A stretch of 64,000 nucleotides of DNA from a bacterium (GCA_021812245.1 JAKAOK010000001.1:124001-188000); one strand, 5' to 3'; numbered from the stretch's first letter, positions 7,819 through 21,879 are shown. The notes: a model not told the origin generated them from the sequence alone. Made by a program: numbers and translations.

Positions 7819-9951
7819 TTAATAATATTCGTAAGTATCTACAATTTCTTCGATCAGTTCTTCCGGTATCTCCCTTAAAAATCTCGAAGGCATATTATAT
7901 TTGTAATCTTTGCCTGACCTTCTTTTTTTAGACCATGTAAGATAAAGTTTTTCTTTAGCCCTCGTTATCCCCACATAACACAGTCTTCTTTCTTCTTCTA
8001 AGGACGACTCGTTGTCTAAAGACCTTATGTGCGGAAAAAGATGCTCTTCGAGCCCCGCTATAAAAACAACCGGAAACTCAAGCCCTTTTGAGCTGTGAAG
8101 GGTCATAAGCGACACTTTTGTAATGTCCGAGCCGTCTCTCGCGTTCGGTTCTTCCTTAGTGTCGTTAATAGCGCTCTGGTCTAAAAACTCGGTAATATCG
8201 CCAAAATCATGCGAAGCGTTTATTAGTTCTTCTATATTTTCTATCCTGTTCCCGTCCAGTTCGTTTGCTTTCGATACCCCCGCTTTAAGCATAGATTCGT
8301 AACCGGAAGCTTTATACGCGAAATTTATTATATCCGCCAATCTATCGCCGGAATTAGATACTGAACCTGATTCTGATTCAGCTGCGATATCTGAATTGCC
8401 TATTTTAACCGCCTCTTCATGTTTACTTAATATTGCAGATTCTATTTCAGATTTTATTTTTAATATTACGTCAAAATAATTTGCAATGCCTGAAACCGAA
8501 GAATCAGGGACGGCTGCCGGAAAAGACGCCCGGGCAATATAAATCGTTTGAGCCTGCATATTGTTTAATCCTCTTATCGAGGAAAATAATCCCGTTTTTA
8601 ATGCCGTCAAAATATCGACTCCGTTTTTAAAGGCGATATCCTGCATATTTTTTATCGTTTTTTCGCCTGCGCCGGTAGGAACGCACTGGATACTTCTTTC
8701 AAAGCTCACTGCATCTTTAGGATTAAGGGCAAATCTTAAAAACGATAAAATATCTTTTATCTCTTTTCTCTGATAAAATTTTAATCCGCCGTAAATGTTA
8801 TATCTGATGCTTTCTTTAATGAGCCTGTCTTCTATGACCCTCGACTGCGAATTTGCCCTGTAAAGTATCGCTATGTCTTTGTTGGAATATCCGTCCTCCC
8901 TGATGAGCCGCCTTATTTCTTTGGCTATATAATAGCTCTCCGAATAATCGTTATTTGCCTGATAAACGGTTATTATGCTTCCGCCGCTCTTTTTGTCGGT
9001 TTTAAGCGTTTTATCCTTCCTGATTTTATTTCCCTTGACGAGGGCGGAGGCGGCATTAAGAATATTTTTCGTGGAACGGTAATTTCTTTCTAATTTTATA
9101 ACGGAACAGCCCGGGTAAGTTTTTTCGAAACTTAAAATATTGTCTATAGTTGCGCCCCTGAAACTGTAAATAGACTGGTCGTCGTCTCCTACGACGCAGA
9201 TATTTTTATGCTTGTCCGCAAGAAGTTTAATAAGTTTGTCCTGTATATAATTGGTATCCTGAAATTCATCCACCATAATGTATTTGTAAATATTGGAATA
9301 CCGTTCGAGAATCTGAGGGTTATTTTGGAAAAGCCTAACGGCGTTAAACAAAAGGTCGTTAAAATCCATCGCATTGCTTTCTTTGAGTTTTTTTGAATAC
9401 TCGGAATATATGACGGCATAATCCTTTTCCCAAGCCTTCACCGTCCCAAAAGATTCCTCGGCGTTAATGAAAGAATTTTTATTCTTTTCGATAAAGTATT
9501 TTGCCTTTGAAGGGGTAATGATTTTTTCGTTCAGGTTAAGGGATTTGATAATTTTTGTAATAACCTTTGAAGAATCGTCTTCGTCGAAGACTACAAACGA
9601 CCTTTCATAACCTGCTAAATCGGCATGCCTGCGCAGAAGTTTAAGGCAGAATGAGTGAAAAGTCGAGAATTCGGGCAGTCCGGAGCCGTATTCCATATGT
9701 CCGCCTTCTTCATATTCCAGCGCTTTTTTAATTCTTTCTTTCATTTCGCGCGCCGCTTTATTCGTAAACGTCACGCCAAGAATATTATAAGATTTTGCCC
9801 TGCCGGTTTTTATAAGATGGACGGCGCGTAAAGTTATTACCCTCGTCTTGCCGGAACCGGCTCCAGCCAGTATTAAAAGCGGCCCGTCTTCATGAAGAAC
9901 GGCTTTAAGCTGTTCGTCGTTCAAGCCTTTAAGATATTTTGAATTTTCCAA
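7819..9951 (-). CDS. UvrD/PcrA-type superfamily 1A DNA helicase
   Basis: A 710-residue 3'-5' helicase of the UvrD/PcrA/Rep family, active in excision repair and replication-fork maintenance. Walker A (AGAGSGKT) is at about 29-36, DEFQDTN is motif II, GDDDQSIYSFRG motif III, and LMTLHSSKGLEFPVVF and EERRLCYVGITRAKEKL motifs V and VI. Compared with typical PcrA it carries a Ser/Gly/Glu-rich insert near residues 515-545, and the usual C-terminal Tudor-like tail is not recognisable. The start appears to be TTG (9951). An in-frame stop lies a few codons upstream and there is no strong ribosome-binding site. It heads the run to gatCAB. Confidence 0.92.
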   Translation of the reverse strand: MENSKYLKGLNDEQLKAVLHEDGPLLILAGAGSGKTRVITLRAVHLIKTGRAKSYNILGVTFTNKAAREMKERIKKALEYEEGGHMEYGSGLPEFSTFHSFCLKLLRRHADLAGYERSFVVFDEDDSSKVITKIIKSLNLNEKIITPSKAKYFIEKNKNSFINAEESFGTVKAWEKDYAVIYSEYSKKLKESNAMDFNDLLFNAVRLFQNNPQILERYSNIYKYIMVDEFQDTNYIQDKLIKLLADKHKNICVVGDDDQSIYSFRGATIDNILSFEKTYPGCSVIKLERNYRSTKNILNAASALVKGNKIRKDKTLKTDKKSGGSIITVYQANNDYSESYYIAKEIRRLIREDGYSNKDIAILYRANSQSRVIEDRLIKESIRYNIYGGLKFYQRKEIKDILSFLRFALNPKDAVSFERSIQCVPTGAGEKTIKNMQDIAFKNGVDILTALKTGLFSSIRGLNNMQAQTIYIARASFPAAVPDSSVSGIANYFDVILKIKSEIESAILSKHEEAVKIGNSDIAAESESGSVSNSGDRLADIINFAYKASGYESMLKAGVSKANELDGNRIENIEELINASHDFGDITEFLDQSAINDTKEEPNARDGSDITKVSLMTLHSSKGLEFPVVFIAGLEEHLFPHIRSLDNESSLEEERRLCYVGITRAKEKLYLTWSKKRRSGKDYKYNMPSRFLREIPEELIEEIVDTYEYY

Positions 9952-10010
9952 AATTTTATTTTCTCGAGAAATTTAATTTTCTGGGTTACCGCGAAAGCAT
10001 TATAGTTATT

Positions 10011-11954
10011 TTACTCTACCGTTACGCTTTTTGCAAGATTACGGGGCTGGTCTATGTCCGTTCCTTTCAGGGCGGCGATATGGTAAGCCAGAAGCTGAAG
10101 CGGAACGGTATAAAGTACGGGGCTAAGAACTTCCGAGGTTTCGGGTATTTTTATTAAATCCGAAATGCCGTCTATTTCCGGCTCGTAATCGGAAACGGCA
10201 ATAATCCTGCCGCCTCTTGCCTTTATCTCTTCAATGTTCGATATGGTCTTAGGGGCAAGCATATTATTAGATAATAAAAATAAAACCGGCATATTTTCAT
10301 CCACGAGAGCGATAGGGCCGTGCTTCATTTCTCCGGCGGGATAACCTTCGGCGTGAATATATGAAATTTCTTTTAATTTTAAAGCTCCTTCAAGAGCTAT
10401 AGGATATAATATTCCTCTTCCCAGATATAAAAAATTTGAATTTTTATAATATTTTTTTGCTATCTCTTTAACCGCTTCATTCATAAAAAGAATCTGTTCT
10501 ACTTTTTTAGGAAGTTCGACCATATCCTTAAAAATTTTAAGACCGTTAATGCCTTCGCCGGAAGGAATATATCCTTTAATTTCCCTGATATGCAATGCCA
10601 GAAGCAGACCGCATAAAAGCTGGGTGGTAAAAGCCTTGGTAGATGCGACTCCTATTTCCGGACCGGCATGGGTATATATGACGCCTTTATTAGACATAGC
10701 CGTTATCTGCGAACCCGGAACGTTAGTGATAGACAGTATGCCGGCATGCCCGGCTTTTGCAAGCTCGAGCGCGCTGTTTGTATCGGCGGTTTCTCCAGAC
10801 TGCGAAATGCCTATAAATATATCATCCTTCAAGATAGGAAAGTTTTCGTACCTAAATTCCGAACCGTATTCGACTATAACCGGCATGCCGCAAATCGTTT
10901 CGACCATATACTTAATAGCAAGACCCGCATAATAAGAAGAACCGCAGGCCGTTATTACTATTCTTGATGCGCTTGCTACGTCTTTTTTAGTAAGCTTTAC
11001 GTTTTCAAGCAAAATATTGAAATCAGAAAACGAATCCTTTGTTTTATTTTTAAGACGGCTTCCGCCTCCACTCACGTTTTTACCGTTTACGGATATCACT
11101 CTTGATGAAAATGCGTCCAGAAGACACGACGGCTGTTCGAATATCTCTTTCTGCATAAAATGGGAAAAACCGGTCTTTACCGACCTTGATGCATCCCAGT
11201 CTATTTTTGTAACGGTTTTGCCGATTTTTTTACCTTTAAAATTAGTTATATCTAATGTTCCGCCGTGAAAATAAGCTATTTCGGAATTGTTTAAATATAT
11301 AACCTCGTCGGAATATTCTATAAGCGGAGAGACGTCGCTTGCAAAATAAATTTCATTGCCCTTATGAACCATAACTAACGGAGGTCCGTATTTTACCGCC
11401 GCGATGCTTTTTTCGGGCGCATTTAAAGCTAAGACGGCAAAGGCGCCGGAAAGCTCCAGAGCGGAAAGCCTCACGGCTTCGTGAAAAGATTTGCCCTCGT
11501 TAATATTATCTTCAATTAAATGGGCGATAACCTCCGAATCTGTAGGGGTAATAAATTTATGTCCTTTTTTTATGAGCCTGTTTTTTAAAGAGGTATAATT
11601 TTCTATTATTCCGTTATGGACAATAGCAATGTTTCCGGAACAGTCCATATGTGGATGAGCGTTATCGTCCGTAGGTTTTCCGTGGGTAGCCCACCGGATA
11701 TGCCCTATGGCGATATTTGATTTTACCGGCTTGATACAGCTGAATTCCGTCGAAAGATTAACGAGTTTCCCCGACTTCTTGATACATTTTATATTCTTTC
11801 CGCTCCGGTCGTAATAAGCGATGCCCGAAGAATCGTATCCTCTATATTCAAGGCTTTTAAGACCGTTTAAAACTATATCCACGGAGCTTCCCTTCTTTAA
11901 ATTTCCGGAAATACTTCCTGAGTATTCCCCCGAATATCCCATGATACCGCACAT
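10011..11954 (-). CDS. glmS: Glutamine-fructose-6-phosphate aminotransferase (isomerising)
   Basis: A 647-residue GlmS that makes glucosamine-6-phosphate, the first committed step to UDP-GlcNAc. The class II glutamine amidotransferase domain starts with the nucleophile C2 (MCGIMGYSG) and has RWATHG at 87-92. Two SIS isomerase domains follow (ITACGSSYYAG, ISQSGETADT), ending in DQPRNLAKSVTVE. It is about 35-40 residues longer than the usual roughly 609. One insert lies near residues 10-25 and a second, low-complexity one near 287-318 in the linker between amidotransferase and isomerase domains. It sits upstream of nothing co-directional for 60 bases. glmU lies about 200 bases upstream on the same strand, separated by a repeat cluster. 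Confidence 0.96.
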   Translation of the reverse strand: MCGIMGYSGEYSGSISGNLKKGSSVDIVLNGLKSLEYRGYDSSGIAYYDRSGKNIKCIKKSGKLVNLSTEFSCIKPVKSNIAIGHIRWATHGKPTDDNAHPHMDCSGNIAIVHNGIIENYTSLKNRLIKKGHKFITPTDSEVIAHLIEDNINEGKSFHEAVRLSALELSGAFAVLALNAPEKSIAAVKYGPPLVMVHKGNEIYFASDVSPLIEYSDEVIYLNNSEIAYFHGGTLDITNFKGKKIGKTVTKIDWDASRSVKTGFSHFMQKEIFEQPSCLLDAFSSRVISVNGKNVSGGGSRLKNKTKDSFSDFNILLENVKLTKKDVASASRIVITACGSSYYAGLAIKYMVETICGMPVIVEYGSEFRYENFPILKDDIFIGISQSGETADTNSALELAKAGHAGILSITNVPGSQITAMSNKGVIYTHAGPEIGVASTKAFTTQLLCGLLLALHIREIKGYIPSGEGINGLKIFKDMVELPKKVEQILFMNEAVKEIAKKYYKNSNFLYLGRGILYPIALEGALKLKEISYIHAEGYPAGEMKHGPIALVDENMPVLFLLSNNMLAPKTISNIEEIKARGGRIIAVSDYEPEIDGISDLIKIPETSEVLSPVLYTVPLQLLAYHIAALKGTDIDQPRNLAKSVTVE

Positions 11955-11986
11955 TCTTGATTATCTCCTATACTTTATAATTTTAT

Positions 11987-12140
11987 GAGATTGCTTCGTG
12001 GCCTTCGGCCACTCGCAATGACGTAACGGTGTCATTGCGAGCATATCTTTGACTGCGTTTATAAAACCAATGGTTTTATGCAGGCAAAGATGGGATAAAG
12101 TTCAGCGCAGGGAAGCAATCTTATGCGCTCGCAATGACGA
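11987..12140. repeat. Composite CATTGCGAG palindromic repeat
   Basis: The gap between glmU and glmS is filled by a composite repeat. GAGATTGCTTCG and CTCGCAATGACG flank a GTGGCCTTCGGCCAC stem, then GTCATTGCGAGC runs to GGAAGCAATC, ending in GCTCGCAATGACG. A nested hairpin in the middle contains ATAAAACCA-ATG-GTTTTAT and a near match of CATATCTTTGACTGC with GCAGGCAAAGATG. The same end modules occur at 22452-22590 and, decayed, at 2-33. The modules resemble a non-coding palindromic repeat or MITE-like family. No transposase is nearby. Confidence 0.8.
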
Positions 12141-12161
12141 TGTCTAGTTATAGAGCCTTTT

Positions 12162-13661
12162 CTACTCTTTACTTCTCTTTTTTCCGGTTTTCATTTTTTT
12201 TAACGCCCATCCTTCTATATTTCTCTGCGGCACTCTCGATACGGCGAGCGCGCCCTCAGGGACGTCTTTAGTTACTGTAGTTCCGGAACCAACATACGAA
12301 TTCTTCCCAACCTTAACGGGAGCTACGAACTGGGAATCGGAACCAATAAAACATCCGTCTTCTATTATAGTTTTATGTTTCTTTTTTCCGTCATAGTTGC
12401 ACGTTATAACTCCAGCTCCTATATTGACGCCGTCCCCGATGCGTGTATCCCCTATGTAGCTTAAATGCGACGCTTTTGTATTTTTGCCGATAAAAGATTT
12501 TTTAACCTCGACAAAATTTCCTATCCTGCTGCCTTCCAGTATATATGTTTCAGGTCTTAACCTTGAAAAAGGCCCTATCTGAACATCGTTCATTATAAGA
12601 GAATTTTCGATAACGCTGTAAGGTTTTATTCTTGTATTATCCAGAATAGACGAATCTTTTATTACGCAGCCGTTTTCGATAACTACCCCCTTCATTATAA
12701 AAGTTTTCCCCGATAAAAAAACACCAGGATATATAACCGAATTTTCGCCTATTTCAACGTTATAACCTATATAAACATTGTCGTACGATATAAAATTAAC
12801 GCCTTTTTCCATAAAATCTTTGATTAATCTTTTTTGCAATATTTTTTGGGCATTCATTAAATCTATTTTCGAATTTACTCCGGTAAATTCCTCCGCATTG
12901 CAGGATTTATAGCAGACGGTTTTTAATCCTGCTTTATAAAAAATATCGACTATATCGGTTAGATAATATTCTTTTTTTCTATTATTCGGCTTAATCCGGC
13001 CGATAAATTTTCTTAAAAGATTTAATTTGATTATATAGACACCGGAATTAATTTCTTTTATTAAAGCGGTATCAGACGGATAATCGCATAACTCTTTTTC
13101 TTCGACTATTTTCTCCGCATACCCCTTTTTATCGGTTAAAATTCTACCGTAAGAATACGGATTTTCGACTTCTACCGACAAAACCGTTAAATCATTGTCG
13201 TTATCTAAATGAAACTTCATAGTTTCTATAAAAGTTTCCGGTTTTATCAAAGGCATATCGCACGGCAAAATTATTATATCTGTTTCTTTTGCGCCTTCGG
13301 GAAACATATCGAGCGCTTTTTTTGCAGCGTCTCCCGTGCCAAGATATCTTTCCTGAACGGAAAAGTCTAAAGACAGTCCTTTTCTTTTAAACCTTTTTTC
13401 TTTCGAAACGTAATTCTTGACAAGTTCCCCTTTATGCCCTATTACCGTGCCGATTTTATCTAAAAAAACCCTGTATTTGCTTATCCCGCGGCGGACGTTA
13501 AATTCTTTTCCGGCATCGATTAATGATTTAATAGTATAAAATATGAGAGGGTTTTCCAATAAACCGGAAAGCGCCTTTGGGTCTTCGGATTTCATTCTCG
13601 TCCCGAGGCCTCCCGCAAGCAGAACCGCTCCGATGTTTTTTATTTTTTTATTCGATTTCAT
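12162..13661 (-). CDS. glmU: Bifunctional N-acetylglucosamine-1-phosphate uridyltransferase / glucosamine-1-phosphate acetyltransferase
   Basis: A 499-residue GlmU that makes UDP-GlcNAc from glucosamine-1-phosphate. The N-terminal nucleotidyltransferase has the loop LAGGLGTRMKSEDPKAL at about 15-31 (usual form LAAGxGTRMxSxxPK). The C-terminal left-handed beta-helix contains GAGVITCNYDGKKKHKT and GSDSQFVAPVKVG, the acetyltransferase core. It is longer than the typical 450-460 residues, partly through an insert near residues 50-80. ATG start. It is functionally paired with glmS downstream, though separated from it by the repeat cluster. Confidence 0.95.
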   Translation of the reverse strand: MKSNKKIKNIGAVLLAGGLGTRMKSEDPKALSGLLENPLIFYTIKSLIDAGKEFNVRRGISKYRVFLDKIGTVIGHKGELVKNYVSKEKRFKRKGLSLDFSVQERYLGTGDAAKKALDMFPEGAKETDIIILPCDMPLIKPETFIETMKFHLDNDNDLTVLSVEVENPYSYGRILTDKKGYAEKIVEEKELCDYPSDTALIKEINSGVYIIKLNLLRKFIGRIKPNNRKKEYYLTDIVDIFYKAGLKTVCYKSCNAEEFTGVNSKIDLMNAQKILQKRLIKDFMEKGVNFISYDNVYIGYNVEIGENSVIYPGVFLSGKTFIMKGVVIENGCVIKDSSILDNTRIKPYSVIENSLIMNDVQIGPFSRLRPETYILEGSRIGNFVEVKKSFIGKNTKASHLSYIGDTRIGDGVNIGAGVITCNYDGKKKHKTIIEDGCFIGSDSQFVAPVKVGKNSYVGSGTTVTKDVPEGALAVSRVPQRNIEGWALKKMKTGKKRSKE

Positions 13662-13726
13662 ATACGTTAATATTATACAAAATTATCCCGCAACACTCAC
13701 TAATTATTTCATTAATTTTTTGGATA

Positions 13727-15376
13727 TCAGCCGTCGTTCCTGTGCCTGAAAACATCTAGTAGCGTAGAATAACCATAAGTCGTTTTTATCGGGAACGCGA
13801 CCGAGAGAAATACCGTAAATACGGAAATAGCAAGGCCGGCGATAAGCATATAGACGTTTTTGTATTCGATAAATATCAGGGCGGATACTATTCCTATAAA
13901 TCCACCTATTACCGAGGCTATAAGCCTTTTTATGACGTGTATTAAAAAGTTTTCCAGTCCCGATATATTAGTCGGATGTATTTTTACCCTGAAATCTTCC
14001 GAATATGCCACGTGCATTAATCTTCTAGTATCGTTAATAAATTCTTTGAGCTGATTAAACCCGTTTTTAATAAAATTTAACGGGGAAAAGCCTTTTCCTA
14101 ATTCCGTCTGCCTTATATATCTTTTTGCAACGGGAATAATGTCTTTAACTAGATTATAAGACGGATTATATGCGGTGCCTATACCTTCCAGAAGCGCCGC
14201 CGTTTTAAATATATATACGAGGTTCTGTGGAAGCTCGAAAGGAAAAGCATAAAAACTTTTCATAATTTCGGTGATAATCACCTGTATTCTTTTGCTTGAA
14301 ATGTCTTTCTGGCTTAAAACCTTATATAATTTTCCGGCCATATTCTCCAATAGCTGTCTGGAAACTTCTTTGTTGATTATGCCGAGGGCGTAATAAGCGT
14401 CTATTATTCCCGGAATATCTTCTTTTATGCCCGCAAGAACGGCTTTAATCAGATTCTGTTTTGTGTCTTCGGATATATGAACTACAAGTCCGAAATCAAG
14501 CATAATAATTCTGCCTTCCCCGTTAACTAAAATATTTCCGGGATGGGGGTCGGCATGAACTATTCCTGTGACTAAAGACTGGTAAATATAGAATTCTATA
14601 AGCTTATCGATAATTTTTTTCGGCTCGAACCCCATTTCCCTGATTTGTTTAAAATGCGTAATTTTAACCCCTTTATAAAAATCCATAACCAGAATATTTT
14701 TTGAAGTTAATTCGGGATAGGTTTCAGGAATTACAATAAAATCGAGTTCTTTAGCAATTTTTCTAAATTCTTTTATATTTTTAGTTTCATGGATTAAGTC
14801 CATTTCCTCGTAGATAGTAATACTGAATTCTCTTAATACTACCGAAATAGACTGAATAGATTTATTTTGGGGAAAGAAAATTTTTAATATATTTAAAACG
14901 CTTTTTAACGTCTTTATGTCGATGGCGACGTTTTTTTCGATATCCGGCCTAATAACCTTGATTATAACGTCTTTGCTCTTATAAACAGCCCTGTAAACCT
15001 GAGCGACGGAGGCGGCGGCCAACGGCTCTTCATTAAATTCCTCGAAAATATCGTTTATACTTTTACCGGAATCTTTTTCTATAATAGGCTTAATTTTGGA
15101 AAATGAAACGGGGGGGACTTCATCCTGTAATGTGGAAAGGGCATCTAAATAAGCCGCGGGCAAAAAATCGGCCCTCGTGGAAATAACCTGCGCCAGTTTT
15201 ATAAAAGTAGGTCCGAGTGCGGCGATTATGCGGGTGAGCCATTTTGCAGACTTAGAGTGATATTTTTCGCTCAAAGTCTGCCTGGCTCCGAAAATCACAA
15301 ACCTTTTTTGGGTAAAAAGTATAAATAAAATAAACGGCAGTGCTTTAAAAAATATAAAAAGATTTCTTTTTATCAA
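13727..15376 (-). CDS. ABC1/UbiB/AarF-family atypical kinase
   Basis: A 549-residue UbiB-like protein. The family has a protein-kinase-like fold with ATPase activity linked to quinone or other lipid synthesis at the membrane. Visible are a KxGQ-like motif in altered form (FIKLAQVISTRADFLP), the Ala-rich nucleotide loop LAAASVAQVYRA, the HADPHPGN catalytic block and the metal-binding LDFGLV. Two C-terminal membrane segments (about 480-540) anchor it. KLAQ in place of KxGQ is a conservative change. The start is TTG, overlapping the stop of the upstream beta-propeller gene as TTGA, so the two are translationally coupled. Confidence 0.88.
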   Translation of the reverse strand: MIKRNLFIFFKALPFILFILFTQKRFVIFGARQTLSEKYHSKSAKWLTRIIAALGPTFIKLAQVISTRADFLPAAYLDALSTLQDEVPPVSFSKIKPIIEKDSGKSINDIFEEFNEEPLAAASVAQVYRAVYKSKDVIIKVIRPDIEKNVAIDIKTLKSVLNILKIFFPQNKSIQSISVVLREFSITIYEEMDLIHETKNIKEFRKIAKELDFIVIPETYPELTSKNILVMDFYKGVKITHFKQIREMGFEPKKIIDKLIEFYIYQSLVTGIVHADPHPGNILVNGEGRIIMLDFGLVVHISEDTKQNLIKAVLAGIKEDIPGIIDAYYALGIINKEVSRQLLENMAGKLYKVLSQKDISSKRIQVIITEIMKSFYAFPFELPQNLVYIFKTAALLEGIGTAYNPSYNLVKDIIPVAKRYIRQTELGKGFSPLNFIKNGFNQLKEFINDTRRLMHVAYSEDFRVKIHPTNISGLENFLIHVIKRLIASVIGGFIGIVSALIFIEYKNVYMLIAGLAISVFTVFLSVAFPIKTTYGYSTLLDVFRHRNDG

Positions 15377-16830
15377 TAGTAATTGCCTGTAGAAATTATA
15401 GTTACGGTGTCCGTGCCGGAATTAACGATAAAACAGTAATGGCCGTCCGGTGAAATTCTTACCGCAGACGGATAACTACCTACTTTAATCGTTTTAACCA
15501 CTTCGGCTTTGGCTATGTCGATTATGCTTAACGTTGCCCCTTGAGTATTTATAACGTAAAGATATTTCCCGTCCGGAGTAACGGCAGCGGCGGTCGGACC
15601 CTTGCCCGTATAAACGGTGGCTACCTTGCCGAAAGGCTGAGGCACGTAGTTTGAAGGCGGAACGTACGCCGGAGCATATGTATAAGGCGTTATCTTCGGG
15701 GCGGCAGCGGAAGCCTGTACGGGAGAAGTGACCGATGTTGCCGGCGTTTCTGCTACTACCGGAGAAGCAGGGGCAATAGAAGCATATGAGGTACTCGTCT
15801 TTTTAATCCTTATAAATGCGGCGCTCGATGCGGAAGTTACCGTTACGAGAGCAACGCTCCCGTCTGGAGAGACGGCGACGTTTATAGGGCCGGCCGGTAA
15901 ATTTATCGTCTTTATGCGGTTAAAATGTACGGCATTATAAATAGACAGCGCCATATTCTGATAGTTTACCACGAAAAGCATCATCCCGTCGGGAGTTAAA
16001 CCTAATGAAGACGGGTCGGATAAAGTTTTGAATTTTCTAACAAGAGCAAAATTTTTCTCGCTGTAAACATATATTTTGTTTTCTTTGCCGGAAGATACGT
16101 AAATGTAGCGAACCGGGGAAGAATCGGGGGAAAATGCGACCGAAGTAGGGTTTTTACCCGTACGTATATTTCTTATAACGGAAAGCGTAGATGCGTTAAT
16201 TATAGAAACGGATGACCCACCCGCGTTTGCCACGATAATAATTTCCCCGTTTGGTGAAACAGCTATGCCTTGCGGCTTCTTACCTACCCTTATTCTTTTA
16301 ATTACGGCATTTTGCATAGTATTAATTACATCGACCTCGTTGTTATGGATATTGGCAACAAAGGCATATCTCGAATCGGGGGAAAAAACCACGTTTACCG
16401 GACTTCCGCCCGTGTTTATATTTAAGGCTTTGGTAAGGGTAGACATATTTAAAAGACTGACGTTTCCGGAAGCGGTATTGCATACGTAAGCAAAGGTCAG
16501 GGAAGGCGCTATAGCTACTCCGGTGGGATGCGACCCGACTTTAATGGACGCTACCGTGCCTTTGGTAGCCATGCTTACAACCGAAACCGTATCGTTATCG
16601 GAATTAGAAACAAGAGCGTAATTACCGTTAGGCGAAAAAGCTACGCCGAACGGAAAGCTGCCCACTGGAATATTCCTCGTAAGCCTTGGAGTAAGTAATG
16701 CGTAGGCCGACTCTTCATATTTAGGCATAAAAGAAAATATGCCTGAAATAATCAAAAAAGAAACGATAAATAAAAAGAAAGTCATGAACGCACTGCTGTT
16801 AAGATTTGCAAAAAACTTTGACTTCGACAT
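15373..16830 (-). CDS. Membrane-anchored YVTN/NHL-type beta-propeller protein
   Basis: A 485-residue protein with one N-terminal membrane segment (about 14-34, an uncleaved anchor or a signal peptide) followed by YVTN-like beta-propeller repeats. Each repeat has the pattern VAxSPDGxxAxVxN...VSVI (for example residues 60-85, 102-127, 145-168, 187-210). The repeats run to about 330, then a Pro/Ala/Ser-rich linker (about 345-395), then two more repeats to the end. It is presumably exposed on the periplasmic side or secreted. The ligand is unknown. The gene overlaps the UbiB-like kinase by TTGA, which suggests the two products are needed together. I do not know a described pairing of this kind. 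Confidence 0.8.
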   Translation of the reverse strand: MSKSKFFANLNSSAFMTFFLFIVSFLIISGIFSFMPKYEESAYALLTPRLTRNIPVGSFPFGVAFSPNGNYALVSNSDNDTVSVVSMATKGTVASIKVGSHPTGVAIAPSLTFAYVCNTASGNVSLLNMSTLTKALNINTGGSPVNVVFSPDSRYAFVANIHNNEVDVINTMQNAVIKRIRVGKKPQGIAVSPNGEIIIVANAGGSSVSIINASTLSVIRNIRTGKNPTSVAFSPDSSPVRYIYVSSGKENKIYVYSEKNFALVRKFKTLSDPSSLGLTPDGMMLFVVNYQNMALSIYNAVHFNRIKTINLPAGPINVAVSPDGSVALVTVTSASSAAFIRIKKTSTSYASIAPASPVVAETPATSVTSPVQASAAAPKITPYTYAPAYVPPSNYVPQPFGKVATVYTGKGPTAAAVTPDGKYLYVINTQGATLSIIDIAKAEVVKTIKVGSYPSAVRISPDGHYCFIVNSGTDTVTIISTGNYY

Positions 16831-16860
16831 AAATACACCCGTTTATTTTAAATGTTTAAA

Positions 16861-20912
<4,052 letters not shown>

Positions 20913-20930
20913 ATAATATTTATTTATTTC

Positions 20931-21839
20931 TTATTCTTTAAAATCAAAATAGCCCGTAAAAACCTCTTCCGCAGGACCGACCATATAAACGCCTTCGTTT
21001 AGCCCGCCGGATATATTTAAAATCCCGCCGTATAAATTTACGTTAAGACCGTTTTCCTTAATTTTTCCGGTCTTTCTCATAATAGAATATACGGCGCATG
21101 CACCCGTCCCGCATGCCAAAGTTTCGCCGGAACCTCTTTCCCATGTCCTTACAAGCACATTTTTATCGTCTATAACCTGAACGAATTCCACGTTTATTCT
21201 TTTAGGAAACATTTTATTATTTTCTATTAACGGACCATAGTAATGCACGTCAAAGTTTTTAACGTCTTCGACGAACACCGCGCAATGCGGATTTCCCATG
21301 GAAACGCAGGATATTTCAAATTCTTTTCCGCCAGCGTCTATTTTTTCGTTAATAATTTCCGATTTTCCAAAATTTGCCGGAACTTTTTCGGTTTCAAATT
21401 CTGGAAAACCCATAAATACCATAGCTTCTTTTACCGTCCCCGTACCACCGTATAAAAATACTTCTACCGTCTTTATTCCCGCAAGGGTTTCTATATTTAT
21501 AATTTTTTTATCCGTAAGATGCCGGTCATATACATACTTCGCAAAACATCTTATGCCGTTTCCGCACATTTCTCCTTCGGAACCGTCGGCATTAAACATC
21601 CGCATACGGAAGTCCGCTTTAACGGCGGCATCGCCGATTTTTTCCATACCGCCGCTCGAAGGCGGCAAGATTATTATAATGCCGTCAGACCCTACTCCGA
21701 AATGCCTGTCGCTGATTTTTACGGCAAGCCTGTTATAGAAATCCGAATCCTCCGAAACGCAATAAGGCAAATCGTTTATCGCATCCAAATAAAGATAGTC
21801 GTTGCCGGCGCCCTGAAGTTTAGTAAATTTTATGTTCAT
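20931..21839 (-). CDS. dapF: Diaminopimelate epimerase
   Basis: A 302-residue DapF that converts LL- to meso-diaminopimelate for lysine and peptidoglycan. The two catalytic cysteines are present in MCGNGIRCF (near residue 87) and LACGTGACA (near 235). It is slightly longer than the usual 275-280. The 72-base region before it carries a GC-rich hairpin. It is followed by the lytic transglycosylase gene, which fits a cell-wall grouping. Confidence 0.95.
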   Translation of the reverse strand: MNIKFTKLQGAGNDYLYLDAINDLPYCVSEDSDFYNRLAVKISDRHFGVGSDGIIIILPPSSGGMEKIGDAAVKADFRMRMFNADGSEGEMCGNGIRCFAKYVYDRHLTDKKIINIETLAGIKTVEVFLYGGTGTVKEAMVFMGFPEFETEKVPANFGKSEIINEKIDAGGKEFEISCVSMGNPHCAVFVEDVKNFDVHYYGPLIENNKMFPKRINVEFVQVIDDKNVLVRTWERGSGETLACGTGACAVYSIMRKTGKIKENGLNVNLYGGILNISGGLNEGVYMVGPAEEVFTGYFDFKE

Positions 21840-21856
21840 AATTATTTTTCTTAACC

Positions 21857-21879
21857 AGCCGCCCCTATGGGGGAGGGCT
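21857..21879. other. GC-rich hairpin before dapF
   Basis: AGCCGCCCC-TAT-GGGGGAGGGCT can form a compact stem-loop in the gap between the lipoprotein gene and dapF. There is no U tract on the minus strand after it, so it is more likely an RNA processing or stability element, or part of a dispersed repeat, than a terminator. Confidence 0.5.

Noticed and set aside
15373-16830. Possible DNA tandem repeats in the beta-propeller gene
   Set aside because: The repetition is at protein level (YVTN-like blades). The DNA units have diverged, so it is not a recent repeat.
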